From positions 1-20,458 of the IMG/VR virus record IMGVR_UViG_3300031839_000368: DNA of 20,458 nt; one strand, written 5' to 3'. The position numbers were made by a program, and so were the translations under genes. The stretch is from a virus. This document shows, in pieces, positions 12,290 to 18,210 of the stretch; position 1 is the stretch's first letter; each line of letters begins with the position of its first letter. A model generated the notes under the pieces. It saw only the letters and a list, made by a program, of their open reading frames with translations, did no database searches and had not been told where the DNA came from.

Positions 12290-13780
12290 TTAAAATGCGC
12301 TCCCGTATGCGCCGCCGCGCTTTTTAGCGTCGAGAACGCCAGCTTTAGCAGCGTTGACGACCTGTGGCAGCAGTTGAACCATCTCGGCACGAACAGTCTG
12401 TGCAACACCCGTGCTGATGTTTACCGTTTGATTTACAGTGACACCGCCGCCGCCGCCCATTTTGTTGTTTGGCACGATGCTGCCCGATGACGCTGGCACG
12501 AATAACTCTGCGCCGCGCTCGCCGACGATTGTGGGGACGCCGCGTTGGACTGAGCCGCCGATGGCATTACCCTTTGGGGGTGTAGCTGGTGCGCCGCCAA
12601 ATAGTTTTGTGGATTTAAGGTTACCCGCAATGCTTTGCACCATTCTCTCAACAACCAGAATATCGAAAAGGCGTGAAATTATAGTGCTTGCCATGTCAGT
12701 AAAAGCAGCCGAGGCGGTTTTCGTTCCCTCCGCGATGGCTTTAAACGTGTCGCCAAAGCTAGACGCCACAGTTTTTGCCGACTTCTCGCCAGTTGTCTCT
12801 GCTGTTTTAGACAGTTTAGCAAGAGCGTTTTCGGCAGGCGCGGCTTCTTCGCCAACTTTTTTGACATTGTCTGCCAAGTTGCTTACCTGACCAGATGCAA
12901 GTGCGTAGCTCTCGGCAATCTCACGCAACCGCGCAGATGTGCCTTCGTTGATTGCTGACCTTTGGGCGTCTTCCAAGAACCCAAGGTTTTGACCTAAAGT
13001 GATAAGACCGTTGCGAAAAGTCTTGACCTCATCTATTACACCCGCAATAGCAAGCGAACCCAGAACCGTGAACGCCTCTGCAACGTGCTGGATGCCCGGC
13101 AAGACCGTGGCAGTGATAGACTGTCCAAAGGAAACAAACGTCTTTCCAAGTCTGTCAAAGCCATCGTTAGCTTGCTCGACCGCTTTGGCTTGGTCTTCTG
13201 TCAGCGCAATCGTGATGTCATTAAATCGGTCGCGCAGTTCTGTAAGGCTATCAGACCCACCCTTGAGCGTGTTGATTAGTTTGACACCAGAGCGACCAAA
13301 CAGGTCGAATGCGATACGCACGCGCTCGGCTGGGTCACTTACATCTTTAAGGCCATCAGAAACCTCGTTCAGCAGGGTCGTGGTTGGTTTTAGTGAGCCA
13401 TCTGCGTTCTTAACGCTAATGCCAAGCTGTTCAAATTCTTCTTTGGCAGACCCGATGCCTTGCGCGGTTTCGCCAATGCTTCGGCTGAAACGCTCAAGAC
13501 CCTTGGTAAGCTCGTCGGATGAAACGCCTGTTTGACCCGCAGCGAACTGCAAAGACTGCAATTCGTTAACAGTAAGCCCAAGACGCCCACTGGCTTTAGC
13601 TAGGTCGTCAATTTGACCCGCGAACTGTTTAAGGGCAAGCGTTGCGCCAAGTCCGACGACAGCGTTGCGGACGTTAAAAACAGATGATTTGACTTTGCCA
13701 AGCCCAGCCCGGACAGACGCAAAAGCTCGCTGCGTCTTGTCAAAGGCTGTGATATTTACTCTAAGATTTTGGTCTGCCAT
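12290..13780 (-). CDS. Tape measure protein
   Basis: This 496-residue protein sets tail length and is ejected with the DNA. It is helical and rich in Ala, Lys and Glu. It opens ADQNLRVNITAFDKTQRAFA, then has the conserved TMP region LGLTVNELQSLQFAAGQTGV (72-91), DPAERVRIAFDLFGRSG (about 148-164) and TLKGGSDSLTELRDRF. The C-terminus contains GVPTIVGERGAELFVPASSG and VTVNQTVNISTG, typical of lambda gpH-family ends. There is no obvious long membrane helix and no muramidase or peptidase domain. At about 1.5 angstrom per residue the tail would be near 75 nm, short for a siphovirus (inference). Its ATG lies inside the frameshifted T extension, overlapping it by 20 bases. Confidence 0.9.
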   Translation of the reverse strand: MADQNLRVNITAFDKTQRAFASVRAGLGKVKSSVFNVRNAVVGLGATLALKQFAGQIDDLAKASGRLGLTVNELQSLQFAAGQTGVSSDELTKGLERFSRSIGETAQGIGSAKEEFEQLGISVKNADGSLKPTTTLLNEVSDGLKDVSDPAERVRIAFDLFGRSGVKLINTLKGGSDSLTELRDRFNDITIALTEDQAKAVEQANDGFDRLGKTFVSFGQSITATVLPGIQHVAEAFTVLGSLAIAGVIDEVKTFRNGLITLGQNLGFLEDAQRSAINEGTSARLREIAESYALASGQVSNLADNVKKVGEEAAPAENALAKLSKTAETTGEKSAKTVASSFGDTFKAIAEGTKTASAAFTDMASTIISRLFDILVVERMVQSIAGNLKSTKLFGGAPATPPKGNAIGGSVQRGVPTIVGERGAELFVPASSGSIVPNNKMGGGGGVTVNQTVNISTGVAQTVRAEMVQLLPQVVNAAKAGVLDAKKRGGAYGSAF

Positions 13781-14254
13781 CCGCTAGAACTTCCAAATAT
13801 GCTACCCACTCGATTAGTTCAGTATAGGGTATTTCTTCGATTTCGCCAATGGTCTTACCTAGACGGTCGGCTAATGCGATGACCACAAAGCGGTCGGGGT
13901 CATCGCTTAGTCCTTTTTTGCTTCTTCGACACTCGCCACGTCACCCATAAGCTGACCAGCTACGTTGCTGATAAGGCCGACAGGCTGGCGCATAAGAACT
14001 GGCTTGTCGCCAAGGTCAAACGCCTTATTGCCTTCACCGTCCATGGCTTTCATGATTAACATATCAATCAGCCCTTCGACCGTCATGTTATTCAGAAAGT
14101 TTGGGTGCTTCTTTTGCAGGCGTGTAAATTCGCCAGCGTTAAGCGGCGTGGCGAAAAGAACCATAGGCTCGTTTTCGTCACCCCACTCAGCAACCTCAAC
14201 GCGGATTGTGTTTTGCTTAGTGTTCGCGCTAATGCGCTCGCCAAATGCAGACAT
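13761..14254 (-). CDS. Tail assembly chaperone GT, -1 frameshift product
   Basis: If ribosomes slip -1 on A AAA AAG (13919-13913), the 115-residue G protein is extended: 114 residues of G plus 50 more, 164 in total, ending at TAG 13763-13761. The extension reads GLSDDPDRFVVIALADRLGK, TIGEIEEIPYTELIEWVAYL, EVLADGRPKS. This is plainly protein-like and resembles the T domains of siphophage chaperones, with a helix after 'DRLG' and a Trp-containing 'EWVAYL' helix. The zero-frame alternative is only a 10-codon ORF. In lambda the T part recruits tail tube subunits to G bound on the tape measure. The extension overlaps the tape measure start by 20 bases. Confidence 0.88.
13876..13919 (-). promoter_or_regulatory. 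Programmed -1 ribosomal frameshift signal
   Basis: In reading direction: the heptamer A AAA AAG (13919-13913) in the correct phase, a 6-base spacer GACTAA that contains the zero-frame stop, then GCGATGACC (13906-13898), a 13-base loop and its perfect complement GGTCATCGC (13884-13876). Slippery site, spacer and stem meet the known requirements for efficient -1 slippage in bacteria. Confidence 0.87.
13907..14254 (-). CDS. Tail assembly chaperone G, zero-frame product
   Basis: This 115-residue protein follows the tail tube gene, as lambda G follows V. It begins MSAFGERISANTKQNTIRVE and contains LNAGEFTRLQKKHPNFLNNM and GLIDMLIMKAMDGEGNKAFD, which resemble the 'f..L....Pd.........i..lv..a.d.eG...F' pattern of phage tail chaperones. 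It coats the unassembled tape measure and keeps it soluble. Its last codons run through the slippery sequence, so most ribosomes make G and a minority make GT. It probably is not part of the finished tail. Start ATG 14254; the gap to the tube gene is 25 bases. Confidence 0.85.
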   Translation of the reverse strand: MSAFGERISANTKQNTIRVEVAEWGDENEPMVLFATPLNAGEFTRLQKKHPNFLNNMTVEGLIDMLIMKAMDGEGNKAFDLGDKPVLMRQPVGLISNVAGQLMGDVASVEEAKKD

Positions 14255-14279
14255 AGTGCCACCCCCTGTCTGTTAAGTG

Positions 14280-14666
14280 TTAAGCAGTCGCCAAAGTCAG
14301 TGCGCCATTGCCTTGAACTGTGATGGCTGCTTCAACCATACCATCAAACGACGATGTGACTGTGCGACCTGTTACAATAGCGGAGCCACTGTAGTATTTG
14401 TCGCCAGTTGTTGCGCCTTCTGGATACACTTTCAAAGTAACTTCCGCACCAACGTCCAGAGCAATCTGCGCCGTGTCAGTTTCGTCCCAAAATACTTCGA
14501 CCGAGCCTGTGAAACTTTTCAGACCAGCTTTAAAGCTGCGGTCTGTGTCGCCCATGCTTGTGTCTTCGATTACTTCCGAAGTCGCTTCCAAGGAGAACGA
14601 GCGGATTTCTGCGATGGCATCGGTTCCAACGTGAACTGTGCCTTCTGAGCCTGTATGTGTTGCCAT
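14280..14666 (-). CDS. Major tail tube protein
   Basis: This 128-residue protein is the subunit of the tail tube. Its features fit a compact tube fold: N-terminal ATHTGSEGTVHVGTDAIAEI, then SFSLEATSEVIEDTSMGDTD, FKAGLKSFTGSVEVFWDETD, EVTLKVYPEGATTGDKYYSG and the closing strand ITVQGNGALTLATA. The ending 'f.G.G.lt' is common in this family. It lacks the extra C-terminal Ig-like domain found in lambda V. It is placed between the small basic-tailed protein and the G chaperone, the standard position. Confidence 0.87.
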   Translation of the reverse strand: MATHTGSEGTVHVGTDAIAEIRSFSLEATSEVIEDTSMGDTDRSFKAGLKSFTGSVEVFWDETDTAQIALDVGAEVTLKVYPEGATTGDKYYSGSAIVTGRTVTSSFDGMVEAAITVQGNGALTLATA

Positions 14667-14669
14667 GAT

Positions 14670-14831
14670 TTATGCCTCATTCGGTTTGGTTGCAACTTCA
14701 GTTTTTGGCGTTTTTTTAGCCTTCGCCTTTGGCTTTTCTTCCGACCAGCCGACTTCAGCTAGGCGTTCAACTTTACCAGACCAGACTTCCATAGTCTCGC
14801 CATCTTTGTATAACTTAACACGCTTTTCCAT
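14670..14831 (-). CDS. Small basic-tailed structural-region protein (53 aa)
   Basis: This gene runs from ATG 14831 to TAA 14672-14670. The first 30 residues (EKRVKLYKDGETMEVWSGKV, ERLAEVGW) form a compact beta/helix unit. The rest is a Lys/Pro/Thr-rich tail (EEKPKAKAKKTPKTEVATKP). It sits between the tail terminator and tube genes, six bases from the former. Many siphophages have a comparable small protein here, but its job is not known to me. Its shape echoes the 75-residue protein at 15592-15819, which also has a lysine-rich tail. Confidence 0.65.
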   Translation of the reverse strand: MEKRVKLYKDGETMEVWSGKVERLAEVGWSEEKPKAKAKKTPKTEVATKPNEA

Positions 14832-14836
14832 GCTCG

Positions 14837-15280
14837 TCACCTTGCAGTTTCAATATCGTTTTCAAGTGTAGCATACATTACCTCGATGGTAAAACGTCCA
14901 ACGCCAACTGGCTGGTCGCCATCGCCCGAGTAAGACGCCTCGAATGCTGTGATTTTTGTGTCTTTAGCGTTGCCGCTTCGCGTAACGTCTGCGGCCAGTG
15001 CTTCTTCGACTTCGACCGCAATCGTGTCGAGGGTGTTGTCGATGTTGGTTGTGCCTTTGACATAAGCCTCGACCATAACCTCAAGCGTCCGCAACTGCGT
15101 GCGCGGCACAGTGATAGTGCTGGTCTCAGTGCTTTCGCTGTTGGTATATACGCAAAGGCCAGCAAGCTTCGCTTCGGCCAAAGGATAAAAGCGCGTCTGG
15201 TAAACATTAGAACCAGTCGTCGTCAACCCGGTCAGGGTTGTCGTGATGTTGTCGCGGATGGTCTTGCGAACGTGTGCCAT
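14837..15280 (-). CDS. Tail terminator protein, gpU-like
   Basis: This 147-residue protein caps the tail and joins it to the head. The opening MAHVRKTIRDNITTTLTGLT, TTGSNVYQTRFYPL, then LAGLCVYTNSESTE is the familiar 'hvRk.Ird.v...LtgL.tTg..Vy.sR.ypl....lP.l.iyt..e' signature of HK97-like gp10/lambda U terminators. Later segments TLEVMVEAYVKGTTNIDNTL, DTIAVEVEEALA and VGVGRFTIEVMYAT fit the same alpha/beta fold. The start overlaps the stop of the joiner gene by one base. Position after an FII-like joiner and before the tail tube gene agrees with lambda Z-U-V order, with no clear Z protein. Confidence 0.88.
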   Translation of the reverse strand: MAHVRKTIRDNITTTLTGLTTTGSNVYQTRFYPLAEAKLAGLCVYTNSESTETSTITVPRTQLRTLEVMVEAYVKGTTNIDNTLDTIAVEVEEALAADVTRSGNAKDTKITAFEASYSGDGDQPVGVGRFTIEVMYATLENDIETAR

Positions 15281-15591
15281 TACTGCTCCTCGATTACCAA
15301 TGTGGTGACGCCTGTGCCATCGTCTTGGACAACACGCACGACATAGCTAGTGCCTGAGATGGTGATGGCATCACCCTCGGCTGCGTTAGATACGTCAGAT
15401 GTGGCGCACTGAAAGCGTGGCTGATTAACTGCAAAAGCTACAGTGCCGCCGCTATCGAGTTCAAGATATTCTTTGTCAAAGATGCCTTTGACATCAGCCG
15501 CCGCACCGCCCGATGGCGTATAGCTGGCCGTGACCGCAAAGTCGTCGGTCTCAAAAAAGACTGCCAATTCTGTGGCGGTTTCGACTGCCAT
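15280..15591 (-). CDS. Head-tail joining protein, FII-like
   Basis: This 103-residue protein belongs by pattern to the lambda FII/Phage_H_T_join-like connectors. Conserved elements are VFFETDDFAVTASYTPSGGA, DVKGIFDKEYLELDSGG, and the closing strands GDAITISGTSYVVRVVQDDG, TTLVIEEQ. 'FA..v.y....g....v.gifd..y' and 'v....Y.V......g.g...l.L' are the typical family landmarks. It binds the portal side of the filled head and forms the tail docking site. It starts one base after the preceding gene ends and overlaps the terminator gene by one base. Confidence 0.82.
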   Translation of the reverse strand: MAVETATELAVFFETDDFAVTASYTPSGGAAADVKGIFDKEYLELDSGGTVAFAVNQPRFQCATSDVSNAAEGDAITISGTSYVVRVVQDDGTGVTTLVIEEQ

Positions 15592-15819
15592 TTACTTGGC
15601 TTTCGTTTTGCGGGTGCGCTTCACCAATGGCGCAGCGTCTTCTGTGTTCAGGCCGACCGAGCGGTCAATTTTTGGGGCTTCGTAGCCCTTGGCTCGACGC
15701 ATTGCAATAAGTTGCACCGCGTCTGTTTGAGAAACTTCGACCACATCGCCTTTTGCGTATGCGACACCTTCGATGCCAACGCCAGAGGTAACTTCAATTT
15801 TAACTTTTTGTTCGGCCAT
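15592..15819 (-). CDS. Small basic-tailed head-region protein (75 aa)
   Basis: This 75-residue protein lies between major capsid and head-tail joiner genes. Residues 1-50 look like a small beta domain with the pattern VKIEVTSGVGIEGVAYAKGD, VVEVSQTDAVQLIAMRRAKG. 'G..y.kGdvv.vs..dA..Li..g.A' is found in many short phage head-region proteins (DUF7210-like, from memory). The end is a lysine/arginine-rich tail LVKRTRKTKAK. In lambda this place holds the decoration protein D and packaging factor FI; whether this protein does either job is unknown. ATG 15819 has GGAG seven bases upstream. Confidence 0.65.
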   Translation of the reverse strand: MAEQKVKIEVTSGVGIEGVAYAKGDVVEVSQTDAVQLIAMRRAKGYEAPKIDRSVGLNTEDAAPLVKRTRKTKAK

Positions 15820-15845
15820 TGTTTTCTCCGTAATAAGAAAGAAAT

Positions 15846-15870
15846 GGGGGACAGGGCTGACCCGCCCCCC
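15846..15870 (-). terminator. Stem-loop directly after the major capsid stop
   Basis: In the minus-strand transcript 15870-15861 pairs with 15855-15846 over ten positions: eight G-C and two G.U pairs, with a five-base loop. It lies six bases past the capsid stop codon. The following bases are pyrimidine-rich (ATTTCTTTCTTATT) but not a clean U-run. It could be a leaky terminator or an mRNA-stabilising structure that keeps capsid output above that of the downstream genes. Confidence 0.55.
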
Positions 15871-15876
15871 ACTCGA

Positions 15877-17160
15877 TTAGGCGTTGATGTCTTTGATAGC
15901 AGCGAACGATTGAGCGTTACGAACACCCAAGTCCATTTCCTGCATAACCCGGACGCGCACAGCACCAGTCGCGCTGTTTGTGTATGGGTCAACCAGAACG
16001 TCAGCAGACGAGAACATGCCGATGATAAGTTGGCTAAAGTCGCCAAATACCAGAGCAGACAAGTCAGAGCCAGTGCCTTTGGTCAGGTCAGACGGCACGT
16101 TGTTCGTGACGGCCATGTTGTAACCATAGAGGCTCGACCATGGGTCGTTCAGGATTTGAACGCTGTCGGTGCTGCTTACTTTGGCAGTTTGAGCCAAGTG
16201 AGATTTCACTTTGCTGTTGGTCAGGTATGCCATCGAATCGGCAGACAAGCCAGCGTTGTCGGCTTCAACTTCTTTAACCAAGTCAACAACCGATGCCCAA
16301 GTGGCTGCGCCACCGTTGGTTCCGATTGCAACAGAGCCAATGCCTGTTGTGCCAAGGATACCAGTCGGCTCGTTAGAACCACCGCCCTGAATTGCAACTT
16401 GCTCGATTTTTTGAGCGATTGCGTTCAGAAGGTCGTCACGGATGATGGCTTCAACCGATGGGTCGCTTTGAATCATAAGCAATCGCGACATATCCGTAAA
16501 CGCCCCAAGCGACTTGGGGGAAAGTTGCAATTGACCGAAAGTCTGGTTTTGCTCTGCAACGGCGTTGTTTTCAGCAACGAAAGCAGCAGTGGCAGAAGCA
16601 GTCATTTTCGGAATAGCAACGTCACCTTTGAGGCCAGACAAGAAGCGTGTGCCGAGGTCAGAGAATACCAAGCGCGAGCGCAGGGCGTCAATGAACTGGT
16701 CGCCACGGTGGTCTGTTCCAACAAGGAAACCGCCATCGGCGCCTGTGCCAGCAATCAGGTCACGCTTGCCCGTCCAGAAGGTGTCAGGTGCGTAGAAGCC
16801 ACGGGCTTCTTTACCATTTTTGCGAGCGATTTCGTCGGAAACTTCCAACTCAAGGCCATTCAGGCCAGAACCGTTAACAAGACCACGAACAGCTTTCATG
16901 AAGCTGTAATCGCGAACTTCTTTTTTGCTCATGTCAACTGCACCAGCAGACTGCTCAAGAGCAACGCCTGTTGGCAGGCTGTCCAACAAGATGCCACGGA
17001 ACTGGTCAACGCTCATGCCATCGGCAATCGCTTTGTCAGCTAGGTCGCGCTTGTTGTGCTTAACGGCAAGAGCAGTAATCTCTTGCGCGGTTTTTTGAAA
17101 TTCGCGCTTGGCAGCTTCAGCAGCTTCCAGACGGATTTCGTCTTTATTTACTTCAGTCAT
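15877..17160 (-). CDS. Internally initiated scaffold plus major capsid precursor
   Basis: Inside the fusion gene, ATG 17160 (Met351) is preceded by AAGGA with a 7-base gap, one of the best ribosome sites in the window. The product, MTEVNKDEIRLEAAEAAKRE onward, would be 427 residues, the normal size of an HK97-type capsid precursor with its N-terminal delta domain. In this reading the fusion is a minor product carrying the protease, and the free precursor supplies the hundreds of copies a shell needs. This is inference from the ribosome site and domain boundary. Confidence 0.6.
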   Translation of the reverse strand: MTEVNKDEIRLEAAEAAKREFQKTAQEITALAVKHNKRDLADKAIADGMSVDQFRGILLDSLPTGVALEQSAGAVDMSKKEVRDYSFMKAVRGLVNGSGLNGLELEVSDEIARKNGKEARGFYAPDTFWTGKRDLIAGTGADGGFLVGTDHRGDQFIDALRSRLVFSDLGTRFLSGLKGDVAIPKMTASATAAFVAENNAVAEQNQTFGQLQLSPKSLGAFTDMSRLLMIQSDPSVEAIIRDDLLNAIAQKIEQVAIQGGGSNEPTGILGTTGIGSVAIGTNGGAATWASVVDLVKEVEADNAGLSADSMAYLTNSKVKSHLAQTAKVSSTDSVQILNDPWSSLYGYNMAVTNNVPSDLTKGTGSDLSALVFGDFSQLIIGMFSSADVLVDPYTNSATGAVRVRVMQEMDLGVRNAQSFAAIKDINA

Positions 17161-18210
17161 TTTAATGTCCTTTTTGACAATAATAGTTTCAGGTGTGGTT
17201 TCAATAATTTCAGCACTGCGGTTCACACCAACGCCGGCGTCAGCAGGAACGGATACAATGCTTGCTTCATATGGTTGCCACGAATTAACTGAAACCGTCC
17301 CGCTTCTGTCATTCTTTGCTTCCATGTTTTTGACAACATAACCGATGCTCACATTGCTTCGGATGTTGTCTTTAATGTCATCATAGATTTCTCTAGCAAG
17401 TGGGCTATTACCTAGCCGCACAACCGCACGCAACCTGCGCTCGGCTTTATCAAGAGAAGCTGTTTCGATGACACCAATCTGCTTGGTCATGTCGTGGTCG
17501 AGCAATAGCGGCGCGTGACCACTTGCAAGACGCGACAAGTCAATGGCTTCTTCAGTATGCTCTAGCACTTCCATGCCGAAAGAACGCTCAACAGGTTCTT
17601 CGCTCGACAGGCTCATGCGAACACGGCGGCTCTTGTCGTCAGAGCCAGTAACCTCGGCGGCGCGGAAAGTCAGCGCAGAACGGTCAAACCGCTCTTCGGC
17701 TTCGGCCACTTCAGTTTCTTCGGTCTCGACTTCTTCGTCGTGATGCTTTTCAAAAGTGACCGTCACTGTTTCGTCAGTTTCTTGGACAGCAACAATGTGA
17801 CGCTCTTGCGTCTCGGCCACTTCTTCGTTTTTAATTTCGTCAGTCATAGTAACCTCATCGGTTTCAGGTTCTTCAATCATACGCTCACCGTCTTCTTTTT
17901 TCAAGCGTTCTACAATCGCACGCGACCAAGAGAAGCCAGCATCGCCGCCCCATAATGCCCACGCGATGCGACCGTTGGACGGATATCCATCGCCACTAGG
18001 CGTAAAGCCTTCGCCCTTTTTGTCTACTTCGTGGCGACTGAAATAGGAATACATCCGCTTGACGGTATCTTCTGACAGGTTTTTGCCATTGGATATATCA
18101 CGCGCACGAGCAACGCCAACAGCAGTGCCACCGCGTCCGTGTTCACGCCGCCATTCAAGACCGCGCTTTGCTTCTTCTACCATTCCGCTCGTTGGCTTAT
18201 AGCTCGCCAT
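15877..18210 (-). CDS. Fused prohead protease, scaffold and HK97-fold major capsid protein
   Basis: This 777-residue protein has four parts. Residues 1-105 form a head-associated domain (YKPTSGMVEEAKRGLEWR, RGGTAVGVARARDIS, SYFSRHEVDKK, WALWGGDAGFSW). Residues 106-175 are a very acidic linker. Residues about 178-335 are an HK97-type S78 prohead protease with His239 (LLLDHD), Ser288 (NVSIGYVV) and WQPYEASIVSVPAD. Residues 351-470 are a helical scaffold-like delta segment. Residues about 480-777 are the HK97-fold capsid (DGGFLVGTDHRGDQFIDALR, AFVAENNAVAEQNQTFGQLQ, GSNEPTGILGT, MQEMDLGVRNAQSFAAI). Most HK97-like phages keep protease and capsid as separate genes. An internal ribosome site at Met351 probably makes the capsid part alone. 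The start overlaps the portal stop by 14 bases. Confidence 0.9.
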   Translation of the reverse strand: MASYKPTSGMVEEAKRGLEWRREHGRGGTAVGVARARDISNGKNLSEDTVKRMYSYFSRHEVDKKGEGFTPSGDGYPSNGRIAWALWGGDAGFSWSRAIVERLKKEDGERMIEEPETDEVTMTDEIKNEEVAETQERHIVAVQETDETVTVTFEKHHDEEVETEETEVAEAEERFDRSALTFRAAEVTGSDDKSRRVRMSLSSEEPVERSFGMEVLEHTEEAIDLSRLASGHAPLLLDHDMTKQIGVIETASLDKAERRLRAVVRLGNSPLAREIYDDIKDNIRSNVSIGYVVKNMEAKNDRSGTVSVNSWQPYEASIVSVPADAGVGVNRSAEIIETTPETIIVKKDIKMTEVNKDEIRLEAAEAAKREFQKTAQEITALAVKHNKRDLADKAIADGMSVDQFRGILLDSLPTGVALEQSAGAVDMSKKEVRDYSFMKAVRGLVNGSGLNGLELEVSDEIARKNGKEARGFYAPDTFWTGKRDLIAGTGADGGFLVGTDHRGDQFIDALRSRLVFSDLGTRFLSGLKGDVAIPKMTASATAAFVAENNAVAEQNQTFGQLQLSPKSLGAFTDMSRLLMIQSDPSVEAIIRDDLLNAIAQKIEQVAIQGGGSNEPTGILGTTGIGSVAIGTNGGAATWASVVDLVKEVEADNAGLSADSMAYLTNSKVKSHLAQTAKVSSTDSVQILNDPWSSLYGYNMAVTNNVPSDLTKGTGSDLSALVFGDFSQLIIGMFSSADVLVDPYTNSATGAVRVRVMQEMDLGVRNAQSFAAIKDINA
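17158..17172 (-). promoter_or_regulatory. Internal ribosome binding site in the protease-capsid fusion gene
   Basis: The site is AAGGA (17172-17168), spacer CATTAAA, ATG (17160-17158). It lies exactly at the boundary between the protease domain and the scaffold helix. The preceding bases C AAA AAG also form a weak -1 slip site; a slip there would stop at TAA four codons later, just before this ATG. Confidence 0.6.

Noticed and set aside
12999-13535. 178-codon plus-strand frame opposite the tape measure
   Set aside because: Ser/Arg-rich shadow of the Ala/Glu/Lys-rich tape measure.
15712-17043. 443-codon plus-strand open frame
   Set aside because: It is antisense to the capsid region, has Cys/His-rich unstructured composition and no ribosome site; a shadow of the capsid codon pattern.
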